DNA of 64,000 nucleotides from JACKJK01 sp046159835 (GTDB lineage: Bacteria; Pseudomonadota; Alphaproteobacteria; Rhizobiales; Tepidamorphaceae): positions 1,116,001 to 1,180,000 of the forward strand of contig NZ_JBJXCY010000001.1 of NCBI RefSeq assembly GCF_046159835.1. The letters run 5' to 3'. Positions 34,366-44,247 of this stretch are shown one piece after another. The translations under genes were made by a program, and so were the position numbers. Positions within the stretch are counted from its first letter, which is position 1. Each line of letters begins with the position of its first letter. The notes below the pieces were generated by a model. That model was not told the origin of the DNA and did not search any database. It was given only the letters and a program-made list of their open reading frames with translations.

Positions 34366-36657
34366 GTGACAAGTCGGATTTCTGAGGAATTGCGCACCGG
34401 GGCGCTCGTCTATCACCGCGAGCCGAAGCCCGGGAAGCTTGAGATTCGCGCAACCAAGCCGCTCGGCAACCAGCGCGACCTTGCGCTTGCCTATTCGCCG
34501 GGCGTGGCCGCTGCCTGTCTCGCGATTGCCGAGGATCCGGCGTGCGCGGCCGAGTACACGACGCGTGCCAACATGGTCGGCGTCGTGACCAACGGCACCG
34601 CTGTGCTGGGCCTGGGGGCCATCGGGCCGCTGGCGGCCAAGCCGGTGATGGAGGGCAAGGCCGTCCTCTTCAAGAAATTCGCCGACATCGACGTCTTCGA
34701 CATCGAGATCGACGCCCTCGACGTGGACCGCATGGTCGACGTCATTTCCGCGCTGGAGCCGACCTTCGGTGGCATCAACCTTGAGGACATCAAGGCCCCG
34801 GAATGCTTCGAGGTCGAAGACCGGCTGCGCGAGAAGATGAACATTCCCGTCTTCCATGACGACCAGCATGGCACCGCCATCATCGTTGCGGCGGCCATCG
34901 TCAACGGGCTGCATTTCGCCGGCAAGACGCTCGAAGACGCCAAGATTGTCACCTCTGGTGCCGGTGCCGCGGCGCTCGCCTGCCTGTCGCTGCTCGTCTC
35001 CATGGGCGCCAAGCGCGAGAACATCTGGGTCAGCGATATCGAAGGTGTCGTCTACGAGGGTCGCGAAGCGCAGATGGACCGCTGGAAGGCGGTCTACGCC
35101 CAGAAGACCGACAAACGCACGCTGATCGAGATTCTCGATGGCGCCGACGTGTTCCTCGGCCTGTCGGCCGGTGGCATCATGACGCCGGGTCACCTGGCCA
35201 AGATGGCCGAGAAGCCGCTCATCATGGCGCTCGCCAATCCCGAGCCGGAGATCATGCCGGACCTCGCCAAGGCAACGCGCCCGGACGCGATGATCTGCAC
35301 CGGTCGCAGCGATTTTCCCAATCAGGTCAACAATGTGCTGTGCTTCCCCTTCATCTTCCGCGGGGCGCTGGACGTTGGCGCAACCAGCATCAACGAGGAA
35401 ATGAAGCGCGCCGCCGTCGAGGCGATTGCCTCCCTCGCGCAGGAGCCGCCATCCGACGTTGCCGCCGTCGCCTATGGTGGGGAAACCGGTACCTTCGGAC
35501 CCGAGTTCCTGATACCCAATCCCTTCGACCCGCGTCTCATCCTGCGGATTGCGCCGGCTGTGGCGCGCGCGGCCATGGAGTCGGGCGTCGCTACGCGCCC
35601 CATCGAGGATTTCGAAGCCTACGAAGAGCGTCTCGACCGCTTCGTCTTCCGCTCCGGCTTCATCATGAAGCCCATGTTCTCCACCGCGAAGACCGCGCTC
35701 AAGCGCGTCGTCTATGCGGATGGTGAGGATGAACGCGCGCTGCGTGCCGCTCAGGTTTCGATCGAGGAGAAACTCGCCGAACCGATCCTCATCGGTCGCC
35801 CGCAGGTGGTTGAATCAAGGTTGGAACGGTTCGGGCTATCTATCCGACCTGGCAAGGATTTCGAGCTCATCAACCCGGAAGACGACCCGCGCTACCGCGA
35901 CTACGTCGACACATTCCTGGAGAAGACTTGCCGTGGCGGCGTGACGCCGGATGCCGCGCGTACCATCGTGCGCACCAACACCACGGCCATCGCAGCGATT
36001 GCGGTTGCCCGTGGCGATGCGGACGCCATGCTGTGCGGCCTGGAAGGCCGGTTCGACCGCCATCTGCTGACGATCCGCGATGTGATCGGCACGGCCGAAG
36101 GCGTGCGCGAATTTTCCGCCATGAGCCTGCTGATCCTCTCGAAGGGGGCGTACTTCCTCGCCGACACGTTCATCTCGCCGGATCCGAATGCCGAGGAAAT
36201 CGCGGAAATGACGCAGCTTTGCGCCCGGCAGGTGCGTCGCTTCGGCATCACGCCGAAGGTCGCCCTGCTGTCGCATTCGAATTTCGGCAGCTCCAACACG
36301 GCGAGCGCCGTGAAGATGCGTGAAGCGCTCTCGATTTTGCAGAACCGCGATCCAGAGCTCGAGGTCGAAGGCGAGATGCACGGCGATACGGCGCTTTCGG
36401 AGACCCTGCGCATGCGCATCTTCCCGCATTCGCGCCTGACGGGCAGTGCGAACCTGCTCGTCATGCCGACGCTGGATGCCGCCAACATCGCCTACGAACT
36501 CATCAAGACGATGGCGGATGCGCTCCCCGTTGGACCGATCCTCGTCGGCGGGGCCAAGCCTGCGCATATCCTCACGCCGTCGGTGACGGCGCGCGGAGTC
36601 GTCAACATGACGGCAGTGGCAGCGGTTGAGGCGCAGCAGGCGTCAACGTCGCTGTAG
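34366..36657 (+). CDS. maeB: NADP-dependent malic enzyme fused to a phosphotransacetylase-like domain
   Basis: The malic enzyme converts malate to pyruvate and CO2, producing NADPH. The 763-residue protein has the malic domain at about residues 1-165, an NAD(P)-binding domain with SGAGAAALACL near residue 200, and a C-terminal phosphate-acetyltransferase-like domain from about 430 on, which in known homologues is regulatory and not catalytic. The start is a GTG, with GGGGAGG 13 bases upstream. The gene stands alone, following the GT39 gene by 71 bases. Confidence 0.95.
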   Translation: MTSRISEELRTGALVYHREPKPGKLEIRATKPLGNQRDLALAYSPGVAAACLAIAEDPACAAEYTTRANMVGVVTNGTAVLGLGAIGPLAAKPVMEGKAVLFKKFADIDVFDIEIDALDVDRMVDVISALEPTFGGINLEDIKAPECFEVEDRLREKMNIPVFHDDQHGTAIIVAAAIVNGLHFAGKTLEDAKIVTSGAGAAALACLSLLVSMGAKRENIWVSDIEGVVYEGREAQMDRWKAVYAQKTDKRTLIEILDGADVFLGLSAGGIMTPGHLAKMAEKPLIMALANPEPEIMPDLAKATRPDAMICTGRSDFPNQVNNVLCFPFIFRGALDVGATSINEEMKRAAVEAIASLAQEPPSDVAAVAYGGETGTFGPEFLIPNPFDPRLILRIAPAVARAAMESGVATRPIEDFEAYEERLDRFVFRSGFIMKPMFSTAKTALKRVVYADGEDERALRAAQVSIEEKLAEPILIGRPQVVESRLERFGLSIRPGKDFELINPEDDPRYRDYVDTFLEKTCRGGVTPDAARTIVRTNTTAIAAIAVARGDADAMLCGLEGRFDRHLLTIRDVIGTAEGVREFSAMSLLILSKGAYFLADTFISPDPNAEEIAEMTQLCARQVRRFGITPKVALLSHSNFGSSNTASAVKMREALSILQNRDPELEVEGEMHGDTALSETLRMRIFPHSRLTGSANLLVMPTLDAANIAYELIKTMADALPVGPILVGGAKPAHILTPSVTARGVVNMTAVAAVEAQQASTSL

Positions 36658-36697
36658 AGCCGCAGGCACGTCAGCCTGACAGGCAGGTGGTTCGCGC

Positions 36698-37471
36698 TCA
36701 GTCGCGGACCACCTTCTGTTCCTTTTCCAGCTCGTGCCACTTGCCCTCGTTCTTGTCGATGTACTGGTAGTAGCGGTTGGAGAAATTGCCCTGATCGCAG
36801 GTGATCCGGCCGAGCACCCGCTCGTGCGGCCGGTTCTTCAGCACTTCCCGGAAATTGTTTGGGCCGGTGATGGAGAACACCTTGTTTCGCTTCGGCGACC
36901 GGATATTGGCGAGAATGCGCTCCGCGATCTCTTTCAGCACGGCGCTCCCCGGCTGCGCGGCGAAGAAGAAGTTGCTGACCATCTGGTCGCGGTCCTCGAC
37001 GTAGAGTTCCTCGTGGCCGGGACGACGGATCCTGTCCAGCGGCCACATCAGGTTGCCGTCGATGTCGATATAGACCCCGCCGAACTTGTGAACGGTCAGC
37101 ACCCGCCAGATGTCCGCCTGTGCCGCGCCGATCGTCAGCCGTGAATAGGCTTCGAGGTATTCTGGCGGATACTCGGTCCGCATCATCTCCGTGCGGTCGT
37201 CGGTGATGAGAAAGCGGAACTCGTAGGTCGGCGCCATCAGCCGGTTGCAGAGATAGTTCGCGTAGACGGGCAAGGTGACGCGATTGGTGAAGTTCGTTTG
37301 CCAGATGATCCGAACGATCCCGTCATCCGGCGCGGCCCGGCGCGGCGCGTTGCGCGCCGGGATCGTGTAGCGTTTGTTCGGGCACAGCGGATGGATGACG
37401 TAGTAGAGCGTCTTGAAGATGTTGCCGCTGAACTTGATGACACGGCTGGTGAGGAAGCGCAGGGCTGACAT
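36698..37471 (-). CDS. Glycosyltransferase, GT32 / OCH1-like
   Basis: The 257-residue protein contains the sugar-nucleotide DxD motif in FGGVYIDIDGN (D136, D138), preceded by IWQTN and a Q-A-D-x-W-R segment, matching the DXD sugar-binding region of GT32 enzymes. The last third carries GPNNF, a frequent feature of the same family. It has no signal peptide, only a modest hydrophobic N-terminus. The donor is unknown; related enzymes add hexoses to envelope polysaccharide or lipid. It converges on maeB (40-base gap) and is followed upstream by lrgB. Confidence 0.78.
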   Translation of the reverse strand: MSALRFLTSRVIKFSGNIFKTLYYVIHPLCPNKRYTIPARNAPRRAAPDDGIVRIIWQTNFTNRVTLPVYANYLCNRLMAPTYEFRFLITDDRTEMMRTEYPPEYLEAYSRLTIGAAQADIWRVLTVHKFGGVYIDIDGNLMWPLDRIRRPGHEELYVEDRDQMVSNFFFAAQPGSAVLKEIAERILANIRSPKRNKVFSITGPNNFREVLKNRPHERVLGRITCDQGNFSNRYYQYIDKNEGKWHELEKEQKVVRD

Positions 37472-37519
37472 GCGAAAATCCGAATGGGAAAGAGTAGAAC
37501 CCCTGCCGGAGAAGCCGGG

Positions 37520-38233
37520 CTATTGCAAGAGCGACAGCGCAACCGCGAGGATTAGTGCGGTCACCACCCCGTTCAGGCCCATGCCGATACCGGCAAACGT
37601 CCCCGCCAGCGGATTGACGAGGAAGGCGCGGGCCGTGCCGATGCCATGTGCGGCGACGCCGGCTGCAAACCCGCGCGCGGCCCAGTCGTGAACCCCGGCG
37701 CGGTCCATGAGCGGCGTCACGACGATTGCGCCGATAATTCCCGTCAGGATCACGAGGATGGCCGTCACTGCGGGCAACCCGCCGAGACGCTCCGAGATGC
37801 CCATGGCAATCGGCGTCGTGACGGATTTTGGTGCGATGGATGCGATCAGCGTCATGTCGGCACCCAGAAGCCATGCGACGGCGACGGCGCTTGATACCGC
37901 CGTCATTGATCCAATCAGCAAGGCTGCCGCCATCGGCACCAGGTTCTTTCGCACCTGCGCGAAGTTCTGCATCAGCGGCACTGCCAGCGCCACCGTTGCC
38001 GGTCCGAGCATGAAGTGGACGAATTGCGCCCCTTCGAAATAGACGGGGAAGGGGGTGTCACTCACGAAAAGCAGGCTGACCAGCAGGATGACGGCGACCA
38101 GAACCGGGTTGGCAAGCGGATTGCGATTGAGCGCCACAGACAGCCGGTCCGCGGCGGCGTAGGCGGCAAGGGTCGCGGTCAGCCACAGCAGCGGACTGGT
38201 GGAGAGATAGACCCACAGATCGAGCGCGCTCAT
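37520..38233 (-). CDS. lrgB: LrgB family membrane protein
   Basis: A 237-residue protein with about seven membrane helices, resembling LrgB/CidB proteins, which work with a small LrgA/CidA partner in holin-like control of murein hydrolases or in carboxylate transport. Typical segments are APKSVTTPIAMGISE and AAHGIGTARAF. It overlaps the upstream lrgA by 4 bases (ATGA), so the two are translated together. Whether the pair here affects cell lysis or export of small acids is not visible in the sequence. Confidence 0.87.
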   Translation of the reverse strand: MSALDLWVYLSTSPLLWLTATLAAYAAADRLSVALNRNPLANPVLVAVILLVSLLFVSDTPFPVYFEGAQFVHFMLGPATVALAVPLMQNFAQVRKNLVPMAAALLIGSMTAVSSAVAVAWLLGADMTLIASIAPKSVTTPIAMGISERLGGLPAVTAILVILTGIIGAIVVTPLMDRAGVHDWAARGFAAGVAAHGIGTARAFLVNPLAGTFAGIGMGLNGVVTALILAVALSLLQ

Positions 38234-38610
38234 GGCATCGCCTCGTTGTCGCGCTCGCCTGTCTCGCCATCACCGATGAGCCGCCGGACCCAGATGAACG
38301 TGAAAGCGGTGACCACCAGCGTCAGCGACGTCGAGATCACCAGCGCGCCAACGATCGGCAGCCACTGGGATGCGACCAGTTCGGCGTGCTGCATGACCCC
38401 GACCCCGGCGGGCACGAACAGAAGCGAAAGGTTGCGCAGGATGCCGTGCGCGACATCGGCAACCTTGCCGGCAAGAGACGGCAGGAGTTTCAGGCAGACA
38501 GCAAACAGCACCAGCCCAAGCACGGGACCAGGAACGGCCAACGCGAAGAAGTGCGAGATAGCCTCTCCGAAAAGCTGGAAGGCCAGCAGGATGAGCAGCG
38601 CTTCGATCAT
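38230..38610 (-). CDS. lrgA: CidA/LrgA family holin-like protein
   Basis: A 126-residue protein with four predicted membrane helices. The P-G-P-V-L-G-L-V-L turn after the second helix (residues 27-35) and the later FVPAGVGVMQ are typical of CidA/LrgA. It is the first gene of the lrgA-lrgB pair and is divergent from a glutathione peroxidase gene (84-base gap). CidA and LrgA cannot be told apart reliably by sequence. Confidence 0.88.
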   Translation of the reverse strand: MIEALLILLAFQLFGEAISHFFALAVPGPVLGLVLFAVCLKLLPSLAGKVADVAHGILRNLSLLFVPAGVGVMQHAELVASQWLPIVGALVISTSLTLVVTAFTFIWVRRLIGDGETGERDNEAMP

Positions 38611-38694
38611 GGATATTCCATCGGCATTGAACCGTCAGCAGGGTGTGTGCGTAACCCTACTGTCAGGCTCAACGGGCACGCAACGGACATCGCC

Positions 38695-39318
38695 ATGCGC
38701 AGATCACCTTCACGCCTCGCACTCTGTGGCCTCGCGCTCTGTGGCCTCACGTCCTGCCTCGCGATCGCCTTGGCCGGCGCGCCCCGCGCCGCGCTTGCAG
38801 ATGAGATGAGCGGCAAGTCGGGCATGTCCCAACGCACCGTGTCGGCCTTCAATCTGACGACGCTGGAGGGCGAACCGCTCCCGCTCTCGCGCCACGACGG
38901 CAAGGTCATTCTGCTGGTGAACACGGCATCCAGGTGCGGGTTCACCCACCAGTTTGCCGGGCTTCAGGAGCTTTACGAGCGGTTTGCGGAGCAGGGCCTT
39001 CTGGTCATCGGCGTGCCGTCAAACGACTTCAACCAGGAGCTTGGCAAGGCCGAGGACATCCGCAAGGTCTGTTCCGGCAGCTATGGCGTCTCGTTTCCAA
39101 TGACAGCCAAGGCCAGCGTGAAGGGTACAGACGCAACGCCGCTCTACCGCTGGCTGCGCGATGAACTGGGCAGCGAGAACGCGCCGCGCTGGAACTTCCA
39201 CAAGTACCTGATTGGCCGCGACGGGCGCCCGCACAAAGCCTATCCCTCTCACGTGCGGCCGACCGCCGGTGAGGTTGTCGCCGAAATCGAGCGCCTGCTT
39301 GCGCAGCCGGGCGCCTGA
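38695..39318 (+). CDS. Exported glutathione peroxidase-like protein, possible lipoprotein
   Basis: This is a thiol peroxidase of the GPx fold. The 207-residue protein has C81 in NTASRCGFT as peroxidatic cysteine, Q114 in FNQE, and W166-N167 in RWNFHKYLI. The usual NQF is NDF here, a variant of the active-site loop. The N-terminus is a signal peptide with a lipobox-like L18-T-S-C21, so it may be a lipoprotein rather than a soluble periplasmic enzyme; a signal peptidase I site near residue 36 (ALA) is the alternative. It uses ATG 38695, converges on the TSUP gene with 2 bases between stops, and is divergent from lrgA. Confidence 0.86.
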   Translation: MRRSPSRLALCGLALCGLTSCLAIALAGAPRAALADEMSGKSGMSQRTVSAFNLTTLEGEPLPLSRHDGKVILLVNTASRCGFTHQFAGLQELYERFAEQGLLVIGVPSNDFNQELGKAEDIRKVCSGSYGVSFPMTAKASVKGTDATPLYRWLRDELGSENAPRWNFHKYLIGRDGRPHKAYPSHVRPTAGEVVAEIERLLAQPGA

Positions 39319-39320
39319 CG

Positions 39321-40085
39321 TCAGGCCGTCAGCGACATGATCCCGCGCCACAGCAGGTGCGCGGAGACAGCTGTGATCAGCACCCGGAACACGATGCGGA
39401 ACTGCGCCTCCGGAATGCGGTTGAGGAGCTTGGTGCCGACGAACGTGCCGGCAAAGCCGGTTGCGACCATGGCCGCAATCAGCCCCAGCCACGGCGCAAA
39501 GGCAAAGCCGAGGATGCCGAAGGCGATCACCTTCAGCACGTGCTGGATCACCATCGCGGTGGAATGCGTCGCGATGAACTTGTGCCGGTCGTTGGGAAAG
39601 ACGTTGGAATAGATCGCCAGCACGAACGGTCCCGTTGCGCCGAAGAACATCGTCAGGAAGGTGGAGATCGCACCGCCCGCGCCGATCAGCCAGCGCGCGC
39701 CGGAGGCGTCGAATTTCGGCTTCGGTCCCCACACCATGTAGAGGATGAACAGCGCGAGCGCGACGCGCAGGATGCCGTCATCCAGCGTCACGACCAGCCG
39801 CCCGCCAATGGCCGCTCCGATGATGCTGCCGACCAGAAAGGGCAGCAGGTAGCCCCACTGCACGCTGTCGCGCAGCAGGATGGCGCGTCCGGTGTTGGAG
39901 CCAAGCTGCACCACGCCGTGAACGGGAATGAGGGCGGCAATCGGCATCAGCGAGGCCATGATCGACAGCAGCAGCACCCCGCCGCCGAAGCCGGTCGCTG
40001 CCATGATCATGGAGGTGAAGAAACTCGACACGATCATGATCGCCGAGGACAGGGCCGGCAGGTCCGGCGGCAGGAATTCGGGCAT
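39321..40085 (-). CDS. TSUP family permease (TauE/SafE type)
   Basis: The 254-residue membrane protein has eight predicted helices and the family pattern of glycine-rich N-terminal loop ATGFGGGVLLL followed by a second repeat beginning with GAGGAISTFLTMFFGA. TSUP proteins export sulfite, sulfoacetate or related anions in some bacteria. No sulfur genes are near, so the substrate is open. It converges on the glutathione peroxidase gene, with the stops only 2 bases apart. Confidence 0.83.
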   Translation of the reverse strand: MPEFLPPDLPALSSAIMIVSSFFTSMIMAATGFGGGVLLLSIMASLMPIAALIPVHGVVQLGSNTGRAILLRDSVQWGYLLPFLVGSIIGAAIGGRLVVTLDDGILRVALALFILYMVWGPKPKFDASGARWLIGAGGAISTFLTMFFGATGPFVLAIYSNVFPNDRHKFIATHSTAMVIQHVLKVIAFGILGFAFAPWLGLIAAMVATGFAGTFVGTKLLNRIPEAQFRIVFRVLITAVSAHLLWRGIMSLTA

Positions 40086-40152
40086 GGATTTCAGGTCTCG
40101 CTGGTCACGTCGCGCGGCAATCTATCCCGAAACCGGGACGAACCCGGAATCG

Positions 40153-40182
40153 AAAACGCCGGCCCCCTTTCGGGCACCGGCG
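40153..40182 (-). terminator. Terminator downstream of nrdJ
   Basis: On the minus strand CGCCGGTGCCC, a GAAA loop and GGGGGCCGGCG pair as an 11-bp stem with one mismatch and one G-U, followed by TTTTC. It lies about 90 bases after the nrdJ stop. Confidence 0.7.
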
Positions 40183-40211
40183 ACCTGTTTTCTCGAGGCT
40201 CCCCGTCAAGA

Positions 40212-40239
40212 CGCCGCGGCCATGAACCGAGCCGCGGCG
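40212..40239. repeat. Perfect 9-bp hairpin just after nrdJ
   Basis: CGCCGCGGC, 10 bases, GCCGCGGCG lies 32-59 bases downstream of the nrdJ stop. No T-run follows it on either strand, so it is more likely an RNA-stabilising stem in the nrdJ 3' UTR than a terminator; the real terminator is the one at 40153. Confidence 0.5.
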
Positions 40240-40270
40240 CAAGTTGGCGGGAGGCGACTGTCAAACCCGC

Positions 40271-43200
40271 TTATGAACAGCCGCTGGTGGAGCCGCAGGT
40301 ATCGCACTTCAGGCACGTGCCGTTGCGAACCATGGTGAAGTTGCCGCATTCGCCGCAGGCCTCGCCCTCGTAGCCCTTCATCCGGGCTTCCGCCGCGCGC
40401 TGCGCGGTGTCGGCGACCGGGGCAGGGGCCGGCTCGGGGATCGGTGCCGGCGTCGGTTCGATCATGACCTCCGGTTCCACCGCGGTGGCCAGCGCCTGGG
40501 CGCGGGCCTGCAGGGCACCAACGGGGCCGCCGGTGGACTTCGGCATGATCTGGTTGGCGCTGTGTACCACTGTCAGCTTCTCGGCGGGCTTGCCACGCAC
40601 GAGGCCGGTGGAGACGAAGTGCGCCGCAGACGGGCCACTGTCATCCTCGCCGTCGACGCCCTCACCGATGGTGGTGGAGGAGATGTCGGCCGGCTTCACA
40701 TGCGCCAGGTCGTGGCGGTCGAGATAGGAGACCGCCAGCTCGCGGAAGATGTAGTCGAGGATCGAGGTGGCGTTCTTGATCCGGTCATTGCCCTGGACCA
40801 TGCCGGCGGGCTCGAACCGGGTGAAGGTGAACGCCTCGACGTACTCCTCCAGCGGCACGCCGTACTGCAGGCCGAGCGAGATGGCGATGGCGAAGTTGTT
40901 CATCATCGCCCGGAAGGCGGCGCCTTCCTTGTGCATGTCGAGGAAGATCTCGCCAAGCCGCCCGTCGGCGAATTCGCCCGTGTGCAGGTAGACCTTGTGC
41001 CCGCCGACGATTGCCTTCTGGGTGTAGCCCTTGCGGCGGTTCGGAAGCTTCTCGCGCTCCAGCGGCACGGTCTTTTCCACGATCCGCTCGACGATCTTCT
41101 CCGCAACTGCCGCGGCCCGCTGTGTGGGGGCTGAAGCCGTGATCGCCTCGACCGCATCTTCCGCGTCTTCCTCGTCGTCGGCCAGCAGCTGCGAGTTCAG
41201 CGGCTGGGACAGCTTGGAGCCGTCGCGATAGAGCGCGTTCGCCTTCAGCGCCAGGCGCCAGGACAGCATGTAGGCTTCCTTGCAGTCCTCGACCGTGGCG
41301 TCGTTCGGCATGTTGATCGTCTTGGAGATCGCACCCGAGATGAACGGCTGGGCCGCTGCCATCATGTGGATGTGGCTGCTCACCGACAGGTAGCGCTTGC
41401 CGATGCGGCCGCACGGGTTGGCGCAGTCGAAGACAGAAAGGTGCTCGTCCTTCAGGTGCGGTGCACCTTCCAGCGTCATCGCCCCGCAGCAGTAGGTGTT
41501 GGCCTGTTCGACTTCTTTCCTCGTGAACCCGAGCTCGAGCAGCAGGTCGAACTGCGGATCCACGAGGCGGTCCGCCGCAATCTTCAGGACCGAAGTGCAG
41601 AATTCCTCGCCAAGCGTCCACTTGTTGAACGCGAACTTGATGTCGAACGCGGTCGCAAGACCCTTTTCGATGGAGTCGAGCTGTTCGGCACCGAACCCCT
41701 TGGCGGCAAGCGTCTTGTGGTTGACGCCGGGAGAATCCTTCAGCGTGCCGTTGCCGACCGCGTAGGTGACGATGTCGTCGATCTGCTCCTGCTCGTAGCC
41801 GAGCGTGCGCAGGGCTTCGGGAACGGCGCGGTTGATGATCTTGAAGTAACCGCCGCCGGCGAGCTTCTTGAACTTCACCAGGGCGAAGTCCGGTTCGATG
41901 CCCGTCGTGTCGCAATCCATCACGAGGCCGATGGTGCCGGTCGGCGCGATGACCGAGACCTGCGCGTTGCGGTAGCCGTTGGCCTTGCCGAGTTCGAGCG
42001 CGTCGTCCCATGCCTTGCCGGCAGCCGCGACGATGTCGTCCTGCGGACAGGACGCCTTGTCGAGAGCGACCGGGTCGGTGCTGATCAGCTCGTATCCGCC
42101 CGTCTCGCCGTGCGCGGCGCGGCGATGGTTGCGGATGACGCGCAGCATGTGCTTCGCGTTCGGCTCGTATTCCGGGAAGGCACCCAGTTCACCGGCCATT
42201 TCGGCGCTGGTCTTGTAGCAGATGCCGGTCATCAGGGCGCTGATGGCACCGCAGATCGCGCGGCCCTCATCGCTGTCGTAGGAGATGCCCGAGGTCATCA
42301 GCAGGCCGCCGATATTGGCGTAGCCCAGACCCAGCGTGCGGTACTTGTAGGACAGCTCGGCGATCTGCGGCGAGGGGAACTGCGCCATCAGCACCGAGAT
42401 TTCGAGCACGACCGTCCACAGCCGCGTGGCGTGGCTGAAGGCTTCCACGTCGAAGCGCTTCTGCGCGTCGCGGAACTGCAGAAGGTTCAGCGAGGCGAGG
42501 TTGCAGGCCGTGTCGTCCAGGAACATGTATTCCGAGCACGGGTTGGAGGCGCGGATTTCGCCGGCCGCCGGGCAGGTGTGCCAGTCGTTGATGGTGGTGT
42601 GGTACTGGATGCCGGGATCAGCGGACGCCCATGCCGCGTGGCCGACCTGCTCCCACAAATCCTTGGCATCGACCGTGTCGTGCACCTTTCCGTCGATGCG
42701 ACGGATCAGATCCCACGTGCCGCCATCCTCGACCGCCTTCAGGAACTCGTCCGTCACGCGCACCGAGTTGTTGGAATTCTGGCCCGAAACCGTGAGGTAG
42801 GCGTCGGAATCCCAGTCGGTGTTGTAGGTCGAGAAGGTGATGTCCGTGTAGCCCTGCTTGGCGAACTGGATGACGCGGCGGATGTAGTTTTCCGGCACCA
42901 TCGCCTTCTTGGCGGCACGCACTTCGCGTTTCAGGGCAGGGTTGCGGTTCGGCTCGAAGCAGTCCGCGTTGTCGGCACCGGATGCGCAGTTCACGCAGGC
43001 CTTCATGATGGCCGACAGGTGCTTCTGGCAGATCTTGGAGCCGGTCACGAGGGCGGCGACCTTCTGCTCCTCCTTCACCTTCCAGTTGATGTAATCCTCA
43101 ATATCGGGATGGTCGATGTCGACGACGACCATCTTGGCCGCGCGGCGCGTGGTGCCGCCCGACTTGATGGCGCCCGCTGCACGGTCGCCGATCTTCAGGA

Positions 43201-43969
43201 AGCTCATCAGCCCCGACGACTTGCCGCCGCCGGAAAGCTTTTCGCCTTCGCCGCGCAGCCGGGAGAAGTTGGAGCCGGTGCCCGACCCGTACTTGAAGAG
43301 ACGCGCTTCGCGGACCCACAGGTCCATGATGCCGTTCTCGTTGACGAGATCGTCTTCCACCGACTGGATGAAGCAGGCATGCGGCTGCGGGTGCTCGTAG
43401 GCACCGGTCGAGCGCGTCAGCTCACCCGTCTCGTGGTCCACATAGAAGTGACCCTGGCTCGGGCCGTCGATGCCATAGGCCCAGTGCAGGCCGGTGTTGA
43501 ACCACTGCGGGCTGTTGGGCGCGCACTTCTGGGTGGCGAGCATGTAGGCCAGTTCGTCGAAGAAGGCGCGCGCGTCTTCCTCGGCGTCGAAGTAGCCACC
43601 CTTCCAGCCCCAGTAGGTCCAGGTGCCTGCGAGGCGCTCGAAGACCTGGCGGCTGTCGATCTCGGAAACGAAGCGGTCTTCCGCTGCGAGCTTCTTCAGT
43701 GCCTTTTCATCCGGCACCGAGCGCCACAGCCAGGACGGGACCGCGTTCTCTTCCACGCGCTTCAGCTTGGCGGGAACGCCAGCCTTGCGGAAATACTTCT
43801 GGGCGATGATGTCGCTTGCAACCTGCGACCACGAGGCCGGCACGACGATGTCGTCCAGCTTGAACACGATCGAGCCATCCGGATTGCGGATTTCGCTCGA
43901 AGTTGTCCGGAATTCGATACCTTCAAAGGGTGATTTGCCCGCCTCGGTGTAACGCCGCTCAATCCGCAT
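40271..43969 (-). CDS. nrdJ: Vitamin B12-dependent (class II) ribonucleotide reductase
   Basis: NrdJ reduces ribonucleotides to deoxyribonucleotides using adenosylcobalamin as radical source, in air or without. The 1,232-residue protein has the N-x-C-x-E active-site motif N476-P-C478-S-E480 and an N-terminal region that lacks an obvious ATP cone. The C-terminus ends in a zinc-ribbon/redox tail with CGECG and CLKCDTCG, where thioredoxin would act. It is a single large gene with its own terminator and a 603-base upstream region. No class I (nrdAB) gene is in this window, so whether this is the only reductase of the cell is unknown. Confidence 0.96.
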   Translation of the reverse strand: MRIERRYTEAGKSPFEGIEFRTTSSEIRNPDGSIVFKLDDIVVPASWSQVASDIIAQKYFRKAGVPAKLKRVEENAVPSWLWRSVPDEKALKKLAAEDRFVSEIDSRQVFERLAGTWTYWGWKGGYFDAEEDARAFFDELAYMLATQKCAPNSPQWFNTGLHWAYGIDGPSQGHFYVDHETGELTRSTGAYEHPQPHACFIQSVEDDLVNENGIMDLWVREARLFKYGSGTGSNFSRLRGEGEKLSGGGKSSGLMSFLKIGDRAAGAIKSGGTTRRAAKMVVVDIDHPDIEDYINWKVKEEQKVAALVTGSKICQKHLSAIMKACVNCASGADNADCFEPNRNPALKREVRAAKKAMVPENYIRRVIQFAKQGYTDITFSTYNTDWDSDAYLTVSGQNSNNSVRVTDEFLKAVEDGGTWDLIRRIDGKVHDTVDAKDLWEQVGHAAWASADPGIQYHTTINDWHTCPAAGEIRASNPCSEYMFLDDTACNLASLNLLQFRDAQKRFDVEAFSHATRLWTVVLEISVLMAQFPSPQIAELSYKYRTLGLGYANIGGLLMTSGISYDSDEGRAICGAISALMTGICYKTSAEMAGELGAFPEYEPNAKHMLRVIRNHRRAAHGETGGYELISTDPVALDKASCPQDDIVAAAGKAWDDALELGKANGYRNAQVSVIAPTGTIGLVMDCDTTGIEPDFALVKFKKLAGGGYFKIINRAVPEALRTLGYEQEQIDDIVTYAVGNGTLKDSPGVNHKTLAAKGFGAEQLDSIEKGLATAFDIKFAFNKWTLGEEFCTSVLKIAADRLVDPQFDLLLELGFTRKEVEQANTYCCGAMTLEGAPHLKDEHLSVFDCANPCGRIGKRYLSVSSHIHMMAAAQPFISGAISKTINMPNDATVEDCKEAYMLSWRLALKANALYRDGSKLSQPLNSQLLADDEEDAEDAVEAITASAPTQRAAAVAEKIVERIVEKTVPLEREKLPNRRKGYTQKAIVGGHKVYLHTGEFADGRLGEIFLDMHKEGAAFRAMMNNFAIAISLGLQYGVPLEEYVEAFTFTRFEPAGMVQGNDRIKNATSILDYIFRELAVSYLDRHDLAHVKPADISSTTIGEGVDGEDDSGPSAAHFVSTGLVRGKPAEKLTVVHSANQIMPKSTGGPVGALQARAQALATAVEPEVMIEPTPAPIPEPAPAPVADTAQRAAEARMKGYEGEACGECGNFTMVRNGTCLKCDTCGSTSGCS

Positions 43970-44011
43970 CTAATTCTCCAATACCCGGCCGCCGCCGGCG
44001 CAATAAATTGC

Positions 44012-44025
44012 CATGCCAGGGCATG
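44012..44025. repeat. Palindrome near the nrdJ start
   Basis: CATGCC-AG-GGCATG lies 43-56 bases upstream of the nrdJ ATG. The two-base centre suggests a protein-binding site rather than a loop. Confidence 0.45.
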
Positions 44026-44247
44026 ACCCCGACTCGCCATCTCAACTCTGTTTTAAGCCCCCGATTGCGCACCCGGATATTGCCGGTCCACGCTTTCGTG
44101 CGGATATGCCCGGTATCCCCGGATCTTTCCGCTGCCGACCGGATAACGCGGTCAAGGCACTTGCCGGACCGGGCGCAAAATGCCTGCGCCTTGCCCTGCT
44201 ACGCATCGCCATTTTCGAAGAACCGGACCCCGTCCGGCACTGCACCG

